DNA of 64,000 bases from contig NZ_QAJR01000012.1 of the NCBI RefSeq assembly GCF_003852545.1, positions 182,924-246,923 on the forward strand, given 5' to 3'. This document shows, in pieces, positions 8,547-17,026 of this stretch (positions within the stretch are counted from its first letter, which is position 1; every line of letters starts with the position of its first letter). Under the pieces are notes generated by a model. It was not told the origin of the DNA. It did no database searches and saw nothing but the letters and a program-made list of their open reading frames with translations. The stretch comes from Acidovorax sp. FJL06. GTDB lineage: Bacteria > Pseudomonadota > Gammaproteobacteria > Burkholderiales > Burkholderiaceae_C. The translations under genes and the position numbers were made by a program.

Positions 8547-8575
8547 GGGCTGTGCGGAGTGGTGCGGCGGTGCCT

Positions 8576-9112
8576 TCACACCGGCCGCGCAAACTCCATC
8601 ACCCAGTTCACCTCCCAGGTGGCGCCGCCGTTGTCCGAGAACGCCTGCTGCCAGCGTGGTGCGCCGGTGTGCATGCGCGACCACTCGAAGCGCACGCGCA
8701 CCGGGCGGCCTTCAAACAGTTCCTCGCCTTCAAAGAGGCCCACGCCGTCCTGAAAGCCGCCCACCACGGGCGGCAGCAGCTGGCCGGTGGCTGGGTCCAG
8801 GCCGCCCGTGAGGTTGTCGAGCCAGTAGATGCTCCAGCGCTGCGTCACGGGGTTGAACACGCGCAGCGCCATGCCCACAAAGCCGGGCTTCCAGGCCAGG
8901 GGCGTGAAGTCGTCGCAGTTGCCGATGCCACCGGGCAGCGGGCGCGCGGTGCCCGTGGCGTCGAACACCTCCCAGTCATGGCAGCCCGCCAGGCGCCGCA
9001 CCAGGCGCGTGTTGCGAATGCGCCAGGGGCCTATGAGGAAATCGAAGTCGCGCGCGGCGCTGGGGGCCACGGTGGGCGAGGGGATGGTGATGAGGTTCGG
9101 GGTGGTGGCCAT
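8576..9112 (-). CDS. DUF1579-like lipocalin-fold protein
   Basis: A 178-residue protein whose pattern DFLIGPWRIRNTRLVRRLAG, repeated strands with W and G turns, and NGGATWEVNWVMEF at the end resemble the DUF1579/lipocalin-like families that bind small hydrophobic molecules. No signal peptide is present. The start at 9112 is 22 bp after the NIPSNAP gene, so the two form an operon, divergent from the WYL regulator at 10055. The function is unknown. Confidence 0.65.
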   Translation of the reverse strand: MATTPNLITIPSPTVAPSAARDFDFLIGPWRIRNTRLVRRLAGCHDWEVFDATGTARPLPGGIGNCDDFTPLAWKPGFVGMALRVFNPVTQRWSIYWLDNLTGGLDPATGQLLPPVVGGFQDGVGLFEGEELFEGRPVRVRFEWSRMHTGAPRWQQAFSDNGGATWEVNWVMEFARPV

Positions 9113-9134
9113 GGCGGTTTCTCCGGGGGGCGAT

Positions 9135-9908
9135 TCAGGCGTGCAGGGCGCTGCGCGCCGTGGGCTGCAGGCGCAAGGTGTGGGGCGGGCCCGCCAGCCA
9201 GGGCGCGAGGCCCGGGGCCACGCCGCGCTGCCAGGCGCCGCTGGTGGTCACGGCCTGGGCCGCCGCTGCACTGCCAAACAATGCCAGCGCCAGCAGCACG
9301 GGTTCGCCTTCGCGCACGGGCAGGCGGGGGAAGGTGTTGGCGCTGGCCTCGGTGCAGTACCACGCGACCTGGCGCGCGCCGCTGCGCTGCAGCAGCGGGG
9401 CCATGCGGTGGCGGCAAAAGTCCAGCAGCGCGGGCGTGGGGTTCTCGTGCAGAGGGAAGACGGTGGCCGTGAGCACACCGGGCGCTGCGCCTCTGCTGCC
9501 TGGCGCGGGGCGCGGGTGCTGGGGCAGGGCCATGGTGGAACCAGGCCATGCGGGGCGCAGCAGCAGCACGTTGTCCGAATCGACCATGGTGGCGTTGGCC
9601 GCGCTGCGGTGTGCCGCCCACACGGGGCCGCCGTAGAAGCCTTCGAGCGCGCGGCGGCGGGATTCCATGTGGGCAAAGCCGCGCAGCCACACGAACATGT
9701 CGGGCCGGCCCAGATCGCGGAACTGGCCCAGCACGCGCATGCCTTGGGCCTCCTGCGTTTCCACGAACGCGCGGTCGAACAGGTCGATGAGCTCTTCGCG
9801 CTGGTGTGGGTGCAGCGTGTACTGGCGCAGCTCGACGAGGGCGCATTCGTCAGCGGCGGGCGGGGCTGCGCCGGGCTGGGGCGGCGTGGCGATGAGGGTG
9901 TCTGGCAT
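9135..9908 (-). CDS. NIPSNAP family protein
   Basis: A 257-residue protein with the NIPSNAP pattern. ECALVELRQYTLHPHQREELIDLFDRAF is the first strand-helix unit of a ferredoxin-like dimeric alpha-beta barrel, followed by FVWLRGFAHMESRRRALEGF. A second, weaker copy of the fold fills the C-terminal half. AGGAGC precedes the ATG at 9908, which I prefer over an in-frame start at 9977. It is in an operon with the DUF1579-like gene. Members have been linked to vesicles or to stress, but no reaction is assigned. Confidence 0.8.
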   Translation of the reverse strand: MPDTLIATPPQPGAAPPAADECALVELRQYTLHPHQREELIDLFDRAFVETQEAQGMRVLGQFRDLGRPDMFVWLRGFAHMESRRRALEGFYGGPVWAAHRSAANATMVDSDNVLLLRPAWPGSTMALPQHPRPAPGSRGAAPGVLTATVFPLHENPTPALLDFCRHRMAPLLQRSGARQVAWYCTEASANTFPRLPVREGEPVLLALALFGSAAAAQAVTTSGAWQRGVAPGLAPWLAGPPHTLRLQPTARSALHA

Positions 9909-10054
9909 GCGGGGCTCCTGGTGTGCAAAGGGTGGGGTCAACAAGCAGGGGGCAGTCTGCGCCGCAATACCTGCCACCTCATGGCATGTATTTCGGCTAT
10001 CTTTGCCGGACTTGTCTTTTGCCCGCTTCCGTCCCGCCCCCCCCCCATCGCCCC

Positions 10055-11053
10055 ATGCGCGCCAGCCGCCTTCTCTCGCTGCAAATGCTGCTCGAAACCC
10101 GGGGGCGCATGAGCGCGCAGGCGCTGGCCGATGCGCTCGAAATTTCCGTGCGCACGCTGTACCGCGATGTGGACCAGCTCAGCGCAGCCGGTGTGCCCAT
10201 CTATGCCGAGCGCGGGCGCCACGGGGGCTTTGCGCTGTTGCCGGGCTGGAAGACCACACTCACCGGCCTCACGCCGTCCGAGGCGCAGGCCGTGTTCTTG
10301 AGTGGCCTGCCCGGCCCCGCGCAGGACCTGGGCCTGGGCAGCGATGTGGAAGGTGCGCGGCTCAAGCTGCTGGCCGCGCTGCCCGCCGGGTGGCGCGACG
10401 ATGCCCAGCGCGTGAGCGCCCGCCTGCACCTGGACCCGGTGGACTGGTACCGCGAGAGCCCGCCCACGCCCCACCTGGTGACCGTGGCCGCCGCCGTGTG
10501 GAACGGCCACCAGATCCGCATGCACTACGAGAGCTGGGCCGACACGGTGGAGCGCACGGTGAGCCCGCTGGGTCTGGTGCTCAAGGCCGGGGTCTGGTAC
10601 CTGGTGGCGCAGCCTGCGGCGGCAGTGGATGGCTCTGAAAAAATCGGGCCGCGCACCTACCGCGTGTCGGGCATCCGCGCGGCCACGGTGCTGTCGTCCA
10701 CGCCCGTGCGGCGCCCGGCGCGGTTCGATCTGCCCGCATATTGGGCGGCCTCGATCCGGCGCTTTGAGTCGGAGATCTACACCGGCGAGGCGCAGGTGCT
10801 GGCCACGCCCACGGGGCTAAAGGGCCTGCGCGCGCTCAGTAGCGCCGTGGCGCGCGCGGTGGCGGCTGCCCCTCCCTCGCGCCGCCAGGATGGGCGTGTA
10901 GCAGTGTCGATGCCCATCGAATCGGTGGAGCACGCCTGTGGGCAACTGATGCGCCTGTCGCCCGAGGTCGAGGTGCTGCGTCCCGCCGCGCTGCGCCGCG
11001 CGTTGGTGGCGCGGGTGCGGGCCACGGCGCAGTTGTATGGTGCGGTTGTATAG
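10055..11053 (+). CDS. YafY/DeoR-type regulator with WYL domain
   Basis: This 332-residue regulator has an N-terminal DeoR-like HTH (ASRLLSLQMLLETRGRMSAQ, VRTLYRDVDQLSAAGVPI) followed by a WYL sensor domain (residues ~140-225; the family WYL appears as GVWYLVAQ) and a C-terminal WCX-like extension. The ATG at 10055 gives the usual YafY start (MRASRLL). It is divergent from the NIPSNAP/DUF1579 pair and likely regulates them. The ligand is unknown. Confidence 0.88.
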   Translation: MRASRLLSLQMLLETRGRMSAQALADALEISVRTLYRDVDQLSAAGVPIYAERGRHGGFALLPGWKTTLTGLTPSEAQAVFLSGLPGPAQDLGLGSDVEGARLKLLAALPAGWRDDAQRVSARLHLDPVDWYRESPPTPHLVTVAAAVWNGHQIRMHYESWADTVERTVSPLGLVLKAGVWYLVAQPAAAVDGSEKIGPRTYRVSGIRAATVLSSTPVRRPARFDLPAYWAASIRRFESEIYTGEAQVLATPTGLKGLRALSSAVARAVAAAPPSRRQDGRVAVSMPIESVEHACGQLMRLSPEVEVLRPAALRRALVARVRATAQLYGAVV

Positions 11054-11148
11054 CGCTGATTTGCTATTACTTCAATAGCTCGATGGGCAGAATGGACGAG
11101 CCCTGCAGGTCTTTGACGTCTGGGTCCATCCTCCGGGGCTGCAATGGG

Positions 11149-11799
11149 TCACAGCCCCCGCTCCACCATGTCCAGCAGCCGCTGGCCCACCATGTCCAGC
11201 AACTGCTGCGGTGTGCCGCGCAGCGGCCCGTCGATGGCCAGCAGGGCCATGCCATGCACGGTGGACCAGGCCAGGTATTCGGCCCCGGGGCGCCGCGCCG
11301 GGGGCAGCGCACCCGCCGCCACCAGGTCGTCGAGCGCGGCCCCCAGGTGTTGAAACGGGTTGAGCCCGGTGGTGCCGCCCATGGCCGGGTCGGGGTCGTG
11401 CTGCACGGTGAAGCGGCCGCCGAACGCGGTGCGGAACAGGCCGGTCTCGGCGTGCGCAAAGCGCAGGTAGCCCGCGCCCACCGCACGCACCTTGGCGTGG
11501 GCCTGTGCGGTGGCGGTGCCCGTGGCGGGCACCCGGGCCAGCTCCATCTCCATGAAGCGCGCAGCGGCAGCCACGGCGGCGGCGCGCACAGCACCCAGCA
11601 GGTCGTCGCGGTTGGCAAAGTGGCGGTAGGCCGCGTTGGGCGCCACGCCGGCGCGGCGCGTGGCCTCGCGCAGCACCACGGCGTCGGGGCCGCCCTGGCG
11701 GGCCAGTTCGATGCCGGCGTCCAGCAGCGCGCGGCGCAGGTCGCCATGGCGGTAGGTGCTGCGCGCAGCCGGGGGGGGGTTGCGGGTGGTGACGTTCAT
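11149..11799 (-). CDS. TetR/AcrR family regulator with WHG domain
   Basis: A 216-residue TetR family repressor. The HTH is at residues ~15-60 (YRHGDLRRALLDAG, AGVAPNAAYRHFANRDDLL). The C-terminal ligand domain has the WHG-type signature (LAWSTVHGMALLAIDG). The ATG at 11799 starts just before the disordered lead NVTTRNPPPAARS. It is divergent from a VOC-GST operon, and the space between contains two matching inverted-repeat sites at 11812 and 11844. It most likely represses both directions. Confidence 0.88.
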   Translation of the reverse strand: MNVTTRNPPPAARSTYRHGDLRRALLDAGIELARQGGPDAVVLREATRRAGVAPNAAYRHFANRDDLLGAVRAAAVAAAARFMEMELARVPATGTATAQAHAKVRAVGAGYLRFAHAETGLFRTAFGGRFTVQHDPDPAMGGTTGLNPFQHLGAALDDLVAAGALPPARRPGAEYLAWSTVHGMALLAIDGPLRGTPQQLLDMVGQRLLDMVERGL

Positions 11800-11811
11800 T
11801 GGCGGGAGGAT

Positions 11812-11858
11812 GTGGACACTGTCCATTGTCTTTGCTATTGTTTGTGGACGGTGTTCAC
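11812..11858. promoter_or_regulatory. paired TetR-type operators
   Basis: Two copies of one 15-bp partly palindromic site fit GTGGACNNTGTYCAY, at 11812-11826 (GTGGACACTGTCCAT) and 11844-11858 (GTGGACGGTGTTCAC). Their centres are 32 bp apart, three helical turns. The second is flanked by TTT and AAA, extending the dyad. They lie between the divergent TetR gene and the VOC-GST operon, where an autoregulating repressor would bind. Confidence 0.65.
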
Positions 11859-11909
11859 AAATGCGCGCCGCCCAGCTTCTGCCCAAGCCAATCCCCCCAA
11901 GGAGACCCC

Positions 11910-12338
11910 ATGAAAGTCGAGTCCTACCTGATGTTCGAAGGCCGCTGCGACGAGGCCCTGGATTTCTACCGCCGCGCCCTGGGCGCCCAGGTCACCATGC
12001 TGCTGCGCTACAAGGACAACCCCGAGCCGGCCGCTGGCCCGGGCTGCGCCGAAGGGGGCGGCCCCGGCCCCACGCCCGAGATGGTCATGCACGCCGCCTT
12101 CAACGTGGGCGAGACGCAGCTCATGGCCTCGGACGGCATGGGTTCGGGCCAACCCAGCTTCCAGGGCATGTCGCTCGCGCTGAGCCCTGCGAATGCCGCC
12201 GAGGCCCGGCGCTATTTCGATGCGTTGGCCGAGGGCGGCCAGGTGCAGATGCCTTTGGGCAAGACCTTCTTTTCGCCGGCTTTCGGCATGGTGGCGGACC
12301 GCTTTGGCGTGTCGTGGATGGTGGTGGCGCCGCAATGA
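11910..12338 (+). CDS. VOC family protein, PhnB-like
   Basis: A 142-residue protein of the PhnB/DUF1428-like branch of the VOC superfamily. The start MKVESYLMFEGRCDEALDFYR and the ending GMVADRFGVSWMVV are diagnostic. AAGGAGA lies 4-10 bases upstream of the ATG. It is the first gene of the TetR-controlled operon, and its stop overlaps the start of the GST gene (ATGA). It is probably a small metal-independent binding or detoxification protein. No reaction is proven for this branch. Confidence 0.88.
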   Translation: MKVESYLMFEGRCDEALDFYRRALGAQVTMLLRYKDNPEPAAGPGCAEGGGPGPTPEMVMHAAFNVGETQLMASDGMGSGQPSFQGMSLALSPANAAEARRYFDALAEGGQVQMPLGKTFFSPAFGMVADRFGVSWMVVAPQ

Positions 12339-13036
12339 CCCTGCCCGTGCCAGCCCCCACCCAGGGCGCGGCCACGCTCGCCCTCTACGGCCATCCCTTC
12401 TCGTCCTACACCCAGAAGGTGCTCACGGCGCTGTATGAAAACGGCACGCCTTTCGAGCTGCGCAACCTCGACCCCGCAGCGCCCGGCGGCCATGCGGCCG
12501 AATGGCTGCGCCGCTGGCCATTTGCCAAGTTTCCGCTGCTGGTGGACGGCGGGCGCACGGTGGTGGAAAGCAGCATCGTGATCGAGCACCTGCAGCTGGC
12601 GCACCCCGGGCCCTTGCGGTTGATTCCGCCCGACCCGGTGGCGGCGCTGGAGGTGCGGTTCATGGACCGTTTCTTTGACCTGCATGTGATGGCGCCCGTC
12701 CAGCACGCAGTGGGGGCCGCGCTGACTGGCGACCCGGCCCGGCGCGCAGAGGGTGTGGCAGTGGCGGCTGACAAGCTGGGGAAGGCCTACGCTTGGCTGG
12801 AAGGCGAATGGGCCAGCGGCCGCACCTGGGCCGCGGGCGAGGGCTTCACGATGGCCGACTGCGCCGCCGCGCCCGCGTTGTTCTATGCCGACTGGACGCA
12901 CCCCATCGCGGCCGCCTACCCCTTGCTGCGCGCTTACCGCGCGCGGCTGCTGGCGCGCCCCTCGTTTGCGCGTACGGTGGAGGGCGGGCGCCCGTACCGC
13001 CATTACTTTCCGCTCGGGGCGCCCGACCGCGATTGA
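12335..13036 (+). CDS. glutathione S-transferase family protein
   Basis: A 233-residue GST. The thioredoxin-like N-terminal domain is ALYGHPFSSYTQKVLTALYE, with a Ser-rich active-site region instead of CxxC. The cis-proline/ES part is FAKFPLLVDGGRTVVESSIV, and the all-helical C-terminal domain has the conserved helix GEGFTMADCAAAPALFY. It overlaps the VOC gene by 4 bp and belongs to the TetR operon. Conjugation of an electrophile with glutathione is likely; the inducer of the TetR protein may be the substrate. Confidence 0.88.
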   Translation: MTLPVPAPTQGAATLALYGHPFSSYTQKVLTALYENGTPFELRNLDPAAPGGHAAEWLRRWPFAKFPLLVDGGRTVVESSIVIEHLQLAHPGPLRLIPPDPVAALEVRFMDRFFDLHVMAPVQHAVGAALTGDPARRAEGVAVAADKLGKAYAWLEGEWASGRTWAAGEGFTMADCAAAPALFYADWTHPIAAAYPLLRAYRARLLARPSFARTVEGGRPYRHYFPLGAPDRD

Positions 13037-13206
13037 GCGGCCAGCGCTCCATCAAGAACCCGTGGCCCGCGCGGAGGCGCCCGGGCGATTGTCCTGCGCG
13101 TGGCGGGCACTGTTCCACGCAGCGCACTTCTGCTGGCGCGCGGCAGGCCCCATATTCGGTGGGCGTACCGCCCGATGGAAGGCGGCGCAGAACCAGGAGC
13201 CTGTTG

Positions 13207-14295
13207 ATGACTTCCACCCCCTCCGCCGCAAACTCCCACGGGGCGCTGCCCATCCTGCGCGCGCAGCTGCTGGGCCCGCAGTGGCCCACGATGGATCCGT
13301 TTCTCTTTTGCGCCCACCACGACGACGCCTACCCTGCAGGCAACGCCGCGTTCGGCCCTGCCGTGCCCATCGACGACCGCCAGATCGGCAGCGATTTCAG
13401 CGGCCAGGACGGCTGGAGCATGTACCACGGCGACACCGTGCCCGGCTTTCCGGGCCACCCGCACCGGGGCTTCGAGACCGTGACGCTGGTGCGCAAGGGC
13501 CTGATCGACCACTCTGACTCGCTGGGCGCGGCCGCGCGGTTTGGCGGCGGCGATGTGCAGTGGGTCACGGCCGGCAAGGGCATCGTGCATTCGGAGATGT
13601 TCCCGCTGCTCAAGGCCGACGAGCCCAACCCGCTGGAGCTGTTCCAGATCTGGCTGAACCTGCCTGCGCGCAACAAGATGGTGGAGCCCCACTTCACCAT
13701 GCTGTGGAACGAGCATATCCCGCGCCTGGTGCACAGCGACGCTGCCGGCCGCAAGACCACGGTGACCGTGGTGGCGGGCGCGCTGCCCGGTGCGGCCCCC
13801 GCATTGGCGCCGCTGTCGCCGCCCCCCGAGTCCTGGGCCTCGCAGCCCGAGGGCGACGTGGCCATCTGGACGCTGCACCTGGAGCCGGGCGCAGAGTGGT
13901 CGCTGCCCGCCGCCCGGGGCGCGGGCACCCAGCGCATGCTGTACTTCTTTGTGGGCGACAGCCTGCGCGTGGGCCCGCAGGACGTGGACCGCCACGCCGC
14001 GCTGCAGGTGCGTGCGGAGCAGGACTGGCTGCTGGCCAACACCGGCACCACGGCCGTGGAATGCCTGGTGCTACAGGGCCGGCCGATCGGTGAGCCCGTG
14101 GCGCAGTACGGCCCCTTCGTGATGAACACGCAGGCCGAGATCATGCAGGCCATGAACGACTATCGCCGCACCCAGTTCGGCGGCTGGCCTTGGCGTGAGC
14201 AAGACCCGGTGCACGGCACCGAGGCGCGGCGGTTTGCGCGCTACCCCGGCCAGACCGAGGAGGAGCGCCCGGGCGAGGCGGCGGCCGCTGGCTAG
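13207..14295 (+). CDS. pirin family protein
   Basis: A 362-residue bicupin of the pirin family. The N-terminal cupin keeps the metal-binding histidines (GHPHRGFETVTLV, then GKGIVHSEMF with the third His and Glu). The C-terminal cupin is degenerate, as usual. The protein is longer than a standard pirin (about 290 residues) at both ends. AGGAG precedes the ATG at 13207. Bacterial pirins are iron-binding proteins, some with quercetinase activity. No partner gene is adjacent. Confidence 0.88.
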   Translation: MTSTPSAANSHGALPILRAQLLGPQWPTMDPFLFCAHHDDAYPAGNAAFGPAVPIDDRQIGSDFSGQDGWSMYHGDTVPGFPGHPHRGFETVTLVRKGLIDHSDSLGAAARFGGGDVQWVTAGKGIVHSEMFPLLKADEPNPLELFQIWLNLPARNKMVEPHFTMLWNEHIPRLVHSDAAGRKTTVTVVAGALPGAAPALAPLSPPPESWASQPEGDVAIWTLHLEPGAEWSLPAARGAGTQRMLYFFVGDSLRVGPQDVDRHAALQVRAEQDWLLANTGTTAVECLVLQGRPIGEPVAQYGPFVMNTQAEIMQAMNDYRRTQFGGWPWREQDPVHGTEARRFARYPGQTEEERPGEAAAAG

Positions 14296-14354
14296 CGGGT
14301 GAACCAGCGGGTCGTGGACAATCCGGGGTCCCGATCCGCGTCGTTTGAAAACCT

Positions 14355-14825
14355 ATGAACATCACCAAAGACTCCGCCGTCACCATCAGCTACCAGGTGA
14401 CTACGCCCCAGGGCAAGCCGCTCGATGCGGGCAACCTGGCCTACCTGCACGGCGGCTATGAAAACATCTTCCCCAAGGTCGAAGCCGCGCTCGAAGGCCA
14501 GGCCGTGGGTTTTTCCACCACGCTGCAGCTGGCCGTGGAAGACGCCTTTGGCGCGCGCGACGAAAGCCTGGTGCGCACCATCCCCAAGAGCGAGTTCCCG
14601 CCCGGCGTGAAGGTCGGCGGCCAGTTGCAGGGCGTGGGCAACGACGGCCAGCCCGCCGTGTTCAACGTGGTCAAGATCAAGGGCCCCGAAGTGCACCTGG
14701 ACGGCAACCATCCGCTGGCCGGCCAGGCACTGACCTTCAGCTGCAAGGTCACGGCCGTGCGTGCCGCCAGCGCTGAGGAAATTGCGCACCGCCATGTGCA
14801 TGGGGCGCACGGGCACCACCATTGA
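14355..14825 (+). CDS. slyD: FKBP-type peptidyl-prolyl isomerase, SlyD-like
   Basis: A 156-residue SlyD-type FKBP. The split FKBP domain (MNITKDSAVTISYQVTT, then LHGGYENIFPKVEAALEG) holds the insert-in-flap chaperone domain (residues ~70-125). The short tail is histidine-rich (HRHVHGAHGHHH), suited to nickel binding. It is a cytoplasmic proline isomerase and chaperone, possibly aiding metalloenzyme maturation. A good rho-independent terminator follows at 14846. Confidence 0.93.
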   Translation: MNITKDSAVTISYQVTTPQGKPLDAGNLAYLHGGYENIFPKVEAALEGQAVGFSTTLQLAVEDAFGARDESLVRTIPKSEFPPGVKVGGQLQGVGNDGQPAVFNVVKIKGPEVHLDGNHPLAGQALTFSCKVTAVRAASAEEIAHRHVHGAHGHHH

Positions 14826-14845
14826 GGAGTGACAGGCCACCAAGC

Positions 14846-14870
14846 AAAAAGCCCGCAATGCGGGCTTTTT
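14846..14870. terminator. bidirectional rho-independent terminator
   Basis: A perfect 11-bp stem AAAAAGCCCGC / GCGGGCTTTTT encloses a 3-base loop. The A and T runs make it work in both directions. It lies between slyD (plus strand) and the convergent gene ending at 14892. Confidence 0.92.
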
Positions 14871-14891
14871 GTTGGGGCAGTGACCGAGGGC

Positions 14892-15191
14892 TTACTTGGC
14901 CATTTCGGTCTTGGGCGCGTCGGCCTTTTTCTCGGCAGCGGCCTTGGTCTTCTTGGCCTTGTGGGCCTTCTTCTCGGCCTTCTTTTCAGCCGATGCGGTA
15001 GCGGCGGGGGCTGCGGCGGTTGCCGGTGTGGCGGCTGCGGCCTTCACGGCAGGCTTGGCTTCCTCTTTGGCTGCGGTTGCGGCGGCTGGGGCCGCTTGGG
15101 CGGCTGGCGCAGCGGGGGCTGCAGCAGGAGTCTGGGCGAACGATGCCACAGCAAAGAAACCAGTGAAGAGGGCAGCGATGAGCTTGTTCAT
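14892..15191 (-). CDS. exported Ala/Lys-rich low-complexity protein
   Basis: This 99-residue protein starts with a clear signal peptide (MNKLIAALFTGFFAVASFA, cleavage after FA). An alanine/proline stretch and a lysine/alanine stretch (EKKAEKKAHKAKKTKAAAEK) follow. The mature part would be highly basic and disordered, like acid-shock or histone-H1-like proteins. GGATG precedes the ATG at 15191. It would sit in the periplasm. The function is unknown, and acid-shock resemblance is only compositional. Confidence 0.75.
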   Translation of the reverse strand: MNKLIAALFTGFFAVASFAQTPAAAPAAPAAQAAPAAATAAKEEAKPAVKAAAATPATAAAPAATASAEKKAEKKAHKAKKTKAAAEKKADAPKTEMAK

Positions 15192-15323
15192 GAGACATCC
15201 TTTCAGATCGGATAAACCGCCCGACAACGCGTCGGACTTGTACATGCAACGGCGCTCGGCACTGCGGCGATGACAGCGTGAAAAAAGTGTTGGCAACAAG
15301 GTGTTACGGCGGTGTGGCGCGCC

Positions 15324-16256
15324 CTACCTGCTGCGGCCCGCGCGGGTGGCGCCCAGGCCGCGCCCGTTGAGCACCGGCTCCCTGGCCAGCGCCTCGCGCG
15401 CAAACTCCACGAAGGCGCGCACCTTGGCCGGTGCGCGTCGGCCTGCGGGGTACACGATGTGCACGGGCACGGGCGGCAGCTCGTGCTCGGCCAGCACGAT
15501 GCGCAGCCGCCCCGCACGCAGGCCCGCAGCCGCCTGGTAGGCCAGGCACCGGGTCAGCCCCAGGCCGGCCTCGGCGGCCGCGATGTCCACTTCGTTGCTG
15601 TTGCTGATCCAGGCAAATTGCGGATGGCCCGTGGCGCCATCGCGGAACTTCCAGGGCGCGGGGGCCTGTGCATCAAATGCAAACCCGATGGCCCGGTGCT
15701 GGGCCAGGTCCGCCGGTTGGCGGGGCCGGCCGTGTTGTGCCAGGTAGGCGGGCGACGCCACCACCAGTCGGCGCAGGGCGCCCACCTGCACGGCCGTCAG
15801 GCCCGAATCGGGCAGGTGCGCGATGCGGATGGCCACGTCCATGCCCTCGTCCAGCAAATGCACCAGGCGGTTCACGAACAGCGTGCGCACCTGCACCTGT
15901 GGCTGGGCCTGTACATAGCCCTGCACGATGGGCGCCACATGCTGGATGCCGAACATCTGCGGCGCGGTGATGGACAGCAGGCCCCGCGCCTCGGCCTGTG
16001 CGCCGCTGGCAGCCTGCTCGGCGTCGTGCAGGTCGTTGAGGATGGAGCGGCAGTCGTTCAGAAAACGTTCACCCGCCTCGGTGAGCCGCACCAGGCGGGT
16101 GCTGCGCTGAAACAGCAGCACCCCGAGCCGCGCTTCCAGTGCGGCGATGGCGCGGGTGACGGCGGCGGCAGAGCAGCCCAGCCGCCGCGCGGCTGCGGCA
16201 AAGCCTCCGGCATCGGCCACCGCCACAAAACAGCGCAAGGTGTCGAGATGGTCCAT
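15324..16256 (-). CDS. LysR family transcriptional regulator
   Basis: A 310-residue LysR-type regulator. The N-terminus MDHLDTLRCFVAVADAGGFA and HTH (LGCSAAAVTRAIAALEARLG) are standard, followed by a CrgA-like effector domain (GLLSITAPQMFGIQHVAPIV). The ATG at 16256 is preferred over a long upstream extension to 16349 because homology starts there. It is divergent from the GST-PPOX pair at 16376, which it probably controls. The effector is unknown. Confidence 0.88.
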   Translation of the reverse strand: MDHLDTLRCFVAVADAGGFAAAARRLGCSAAAVTRAIAALEARLGVLLFQRSTRLVRLTEAGERFLNDCRSILNDLHDAEQAASGAQAEARGLLSITAPQMFGIQHVAPIVQGYVQAQPQVQVRTLFVNRLVHLLDEGMDVAIRIAHLPDSGLTAVQVGALRRLVVASPAYLAQHGRPRQPADLAQHRAIGFAFDAQAPAPWKFRDGATGHPQFAWISNSNEVDIAAAEAGLGLTRCLAYQAAAGLRAGRLRIVLAEHELPPVPVHIVYPAGRRAPAKVRAFVEFAREALAREPVLNGRGLGATRAGRSR

Positions 16257-16375
16257 GGGGAAGATTGTTTCGATTGGCGCAATTATGAAAGACGCACTAT
16301 CGCTATTCACTGCGGAATGCGCAACAGATAAGGTGCGGGTCACTTTCATTCACCTCTGCGAAAAGGACATCCGCC

Positions 16376-17026
16376 ATGGCGCCCCCCACTCCCACCACGC
16401 CCCTCCAGCTGTACCGCATGCCCATCTCGGGCCACTGCCACCGGGTCGAGTTGATGCTCTCGATGCTGGGCCTGCCCCATGAGTTGCTGGACGTGAACCT
16501 GCTGCAAGGCGAGCACCGGCGCGCCGAGCACCTGGCGCTCAACCCGCTGGGCCAGGTTCCGGTGCTGGTGGATGGCACCCTGGTGCTGAGCGACAGCAAC
16601 GGCATCCTGGTGTACCTGGTGCAGCGCTATGCACCCGGCAGCGCCTGGATGCCGCAGGACCCCGTGGGGCTGGCGCAACTGCAGCGCTGGTTCAGCCTGG
16701 CGGCGGGGCTGCTGGCGCCCGGCATTGCCGCACCCCGGTTCGCTGCGCTGAATGGCCGGCCCGTGAGCGAGGCCGCGCAGGCCACCGGCAAGCGGTTGCT
16801 TGATTTCATGGAAGGGGAACTGGAGGGCCGCGCCTGGCTGCTGGGCGGTGCGGCGCCCAGCCTGGCCGACATCGCCATGGTCAGCTACACCTCGCAGGCG
16901 CACATTGCCGGGCTGCCGCTGGCGGCCTACCCCCGCATCGCAGCCTGGGTGGCCCGCATGCAGGCCTTGCCGGGCTATGTGCCCCTGGCCGACCAGCTGC
17001 CCGCCGTGGCCCCGGTGGCGCCATGA
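16376..17026 (+). CDS. glutathione S-transferase family protein
   Basis: A 216-residue GST. The N-terminal domain is LQLYRMPISGHCHRVELML with serine as the likely thiol-activating residue. The GSH-binding loop LNPLGQVPVLVDGTLVLSDS is intact, and the C-terminal helical domain carries APSLADIAMVSYTSQA. It is divergent from a LysR gene and overlaps the following PPOX gene by 4 bp, so both are made together. The substrate is unknown. Confidence 0.88.
   Translation: MAPPTPTTPLQLYRMPISGHCHRVELMLSMLGLPHELLDVNLLQGEHRRAEHLALNPLGQVPVLVDGTLVLSDSNGILVYLVQRYAPGSAWMPQDPVGLAQLQRWFSLAAGLLAPGIAAPRFAALNGRPVSEAAQATGKRLLDFMEGELEGRAWLLGGAAPSLADIAMVSYTSQAHIAGLPLAAYPRIAAWVARMQALPGYVPLADQLPAVAPVAP

Noticed and set aside
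11055-11080. TTTGCTATTACTTCAATAGCT as a further full family 1 repeat
   Set aside because: Only the first block matches; the GCGCTT and GGCC blocks are missing, so it is at most a remnant.
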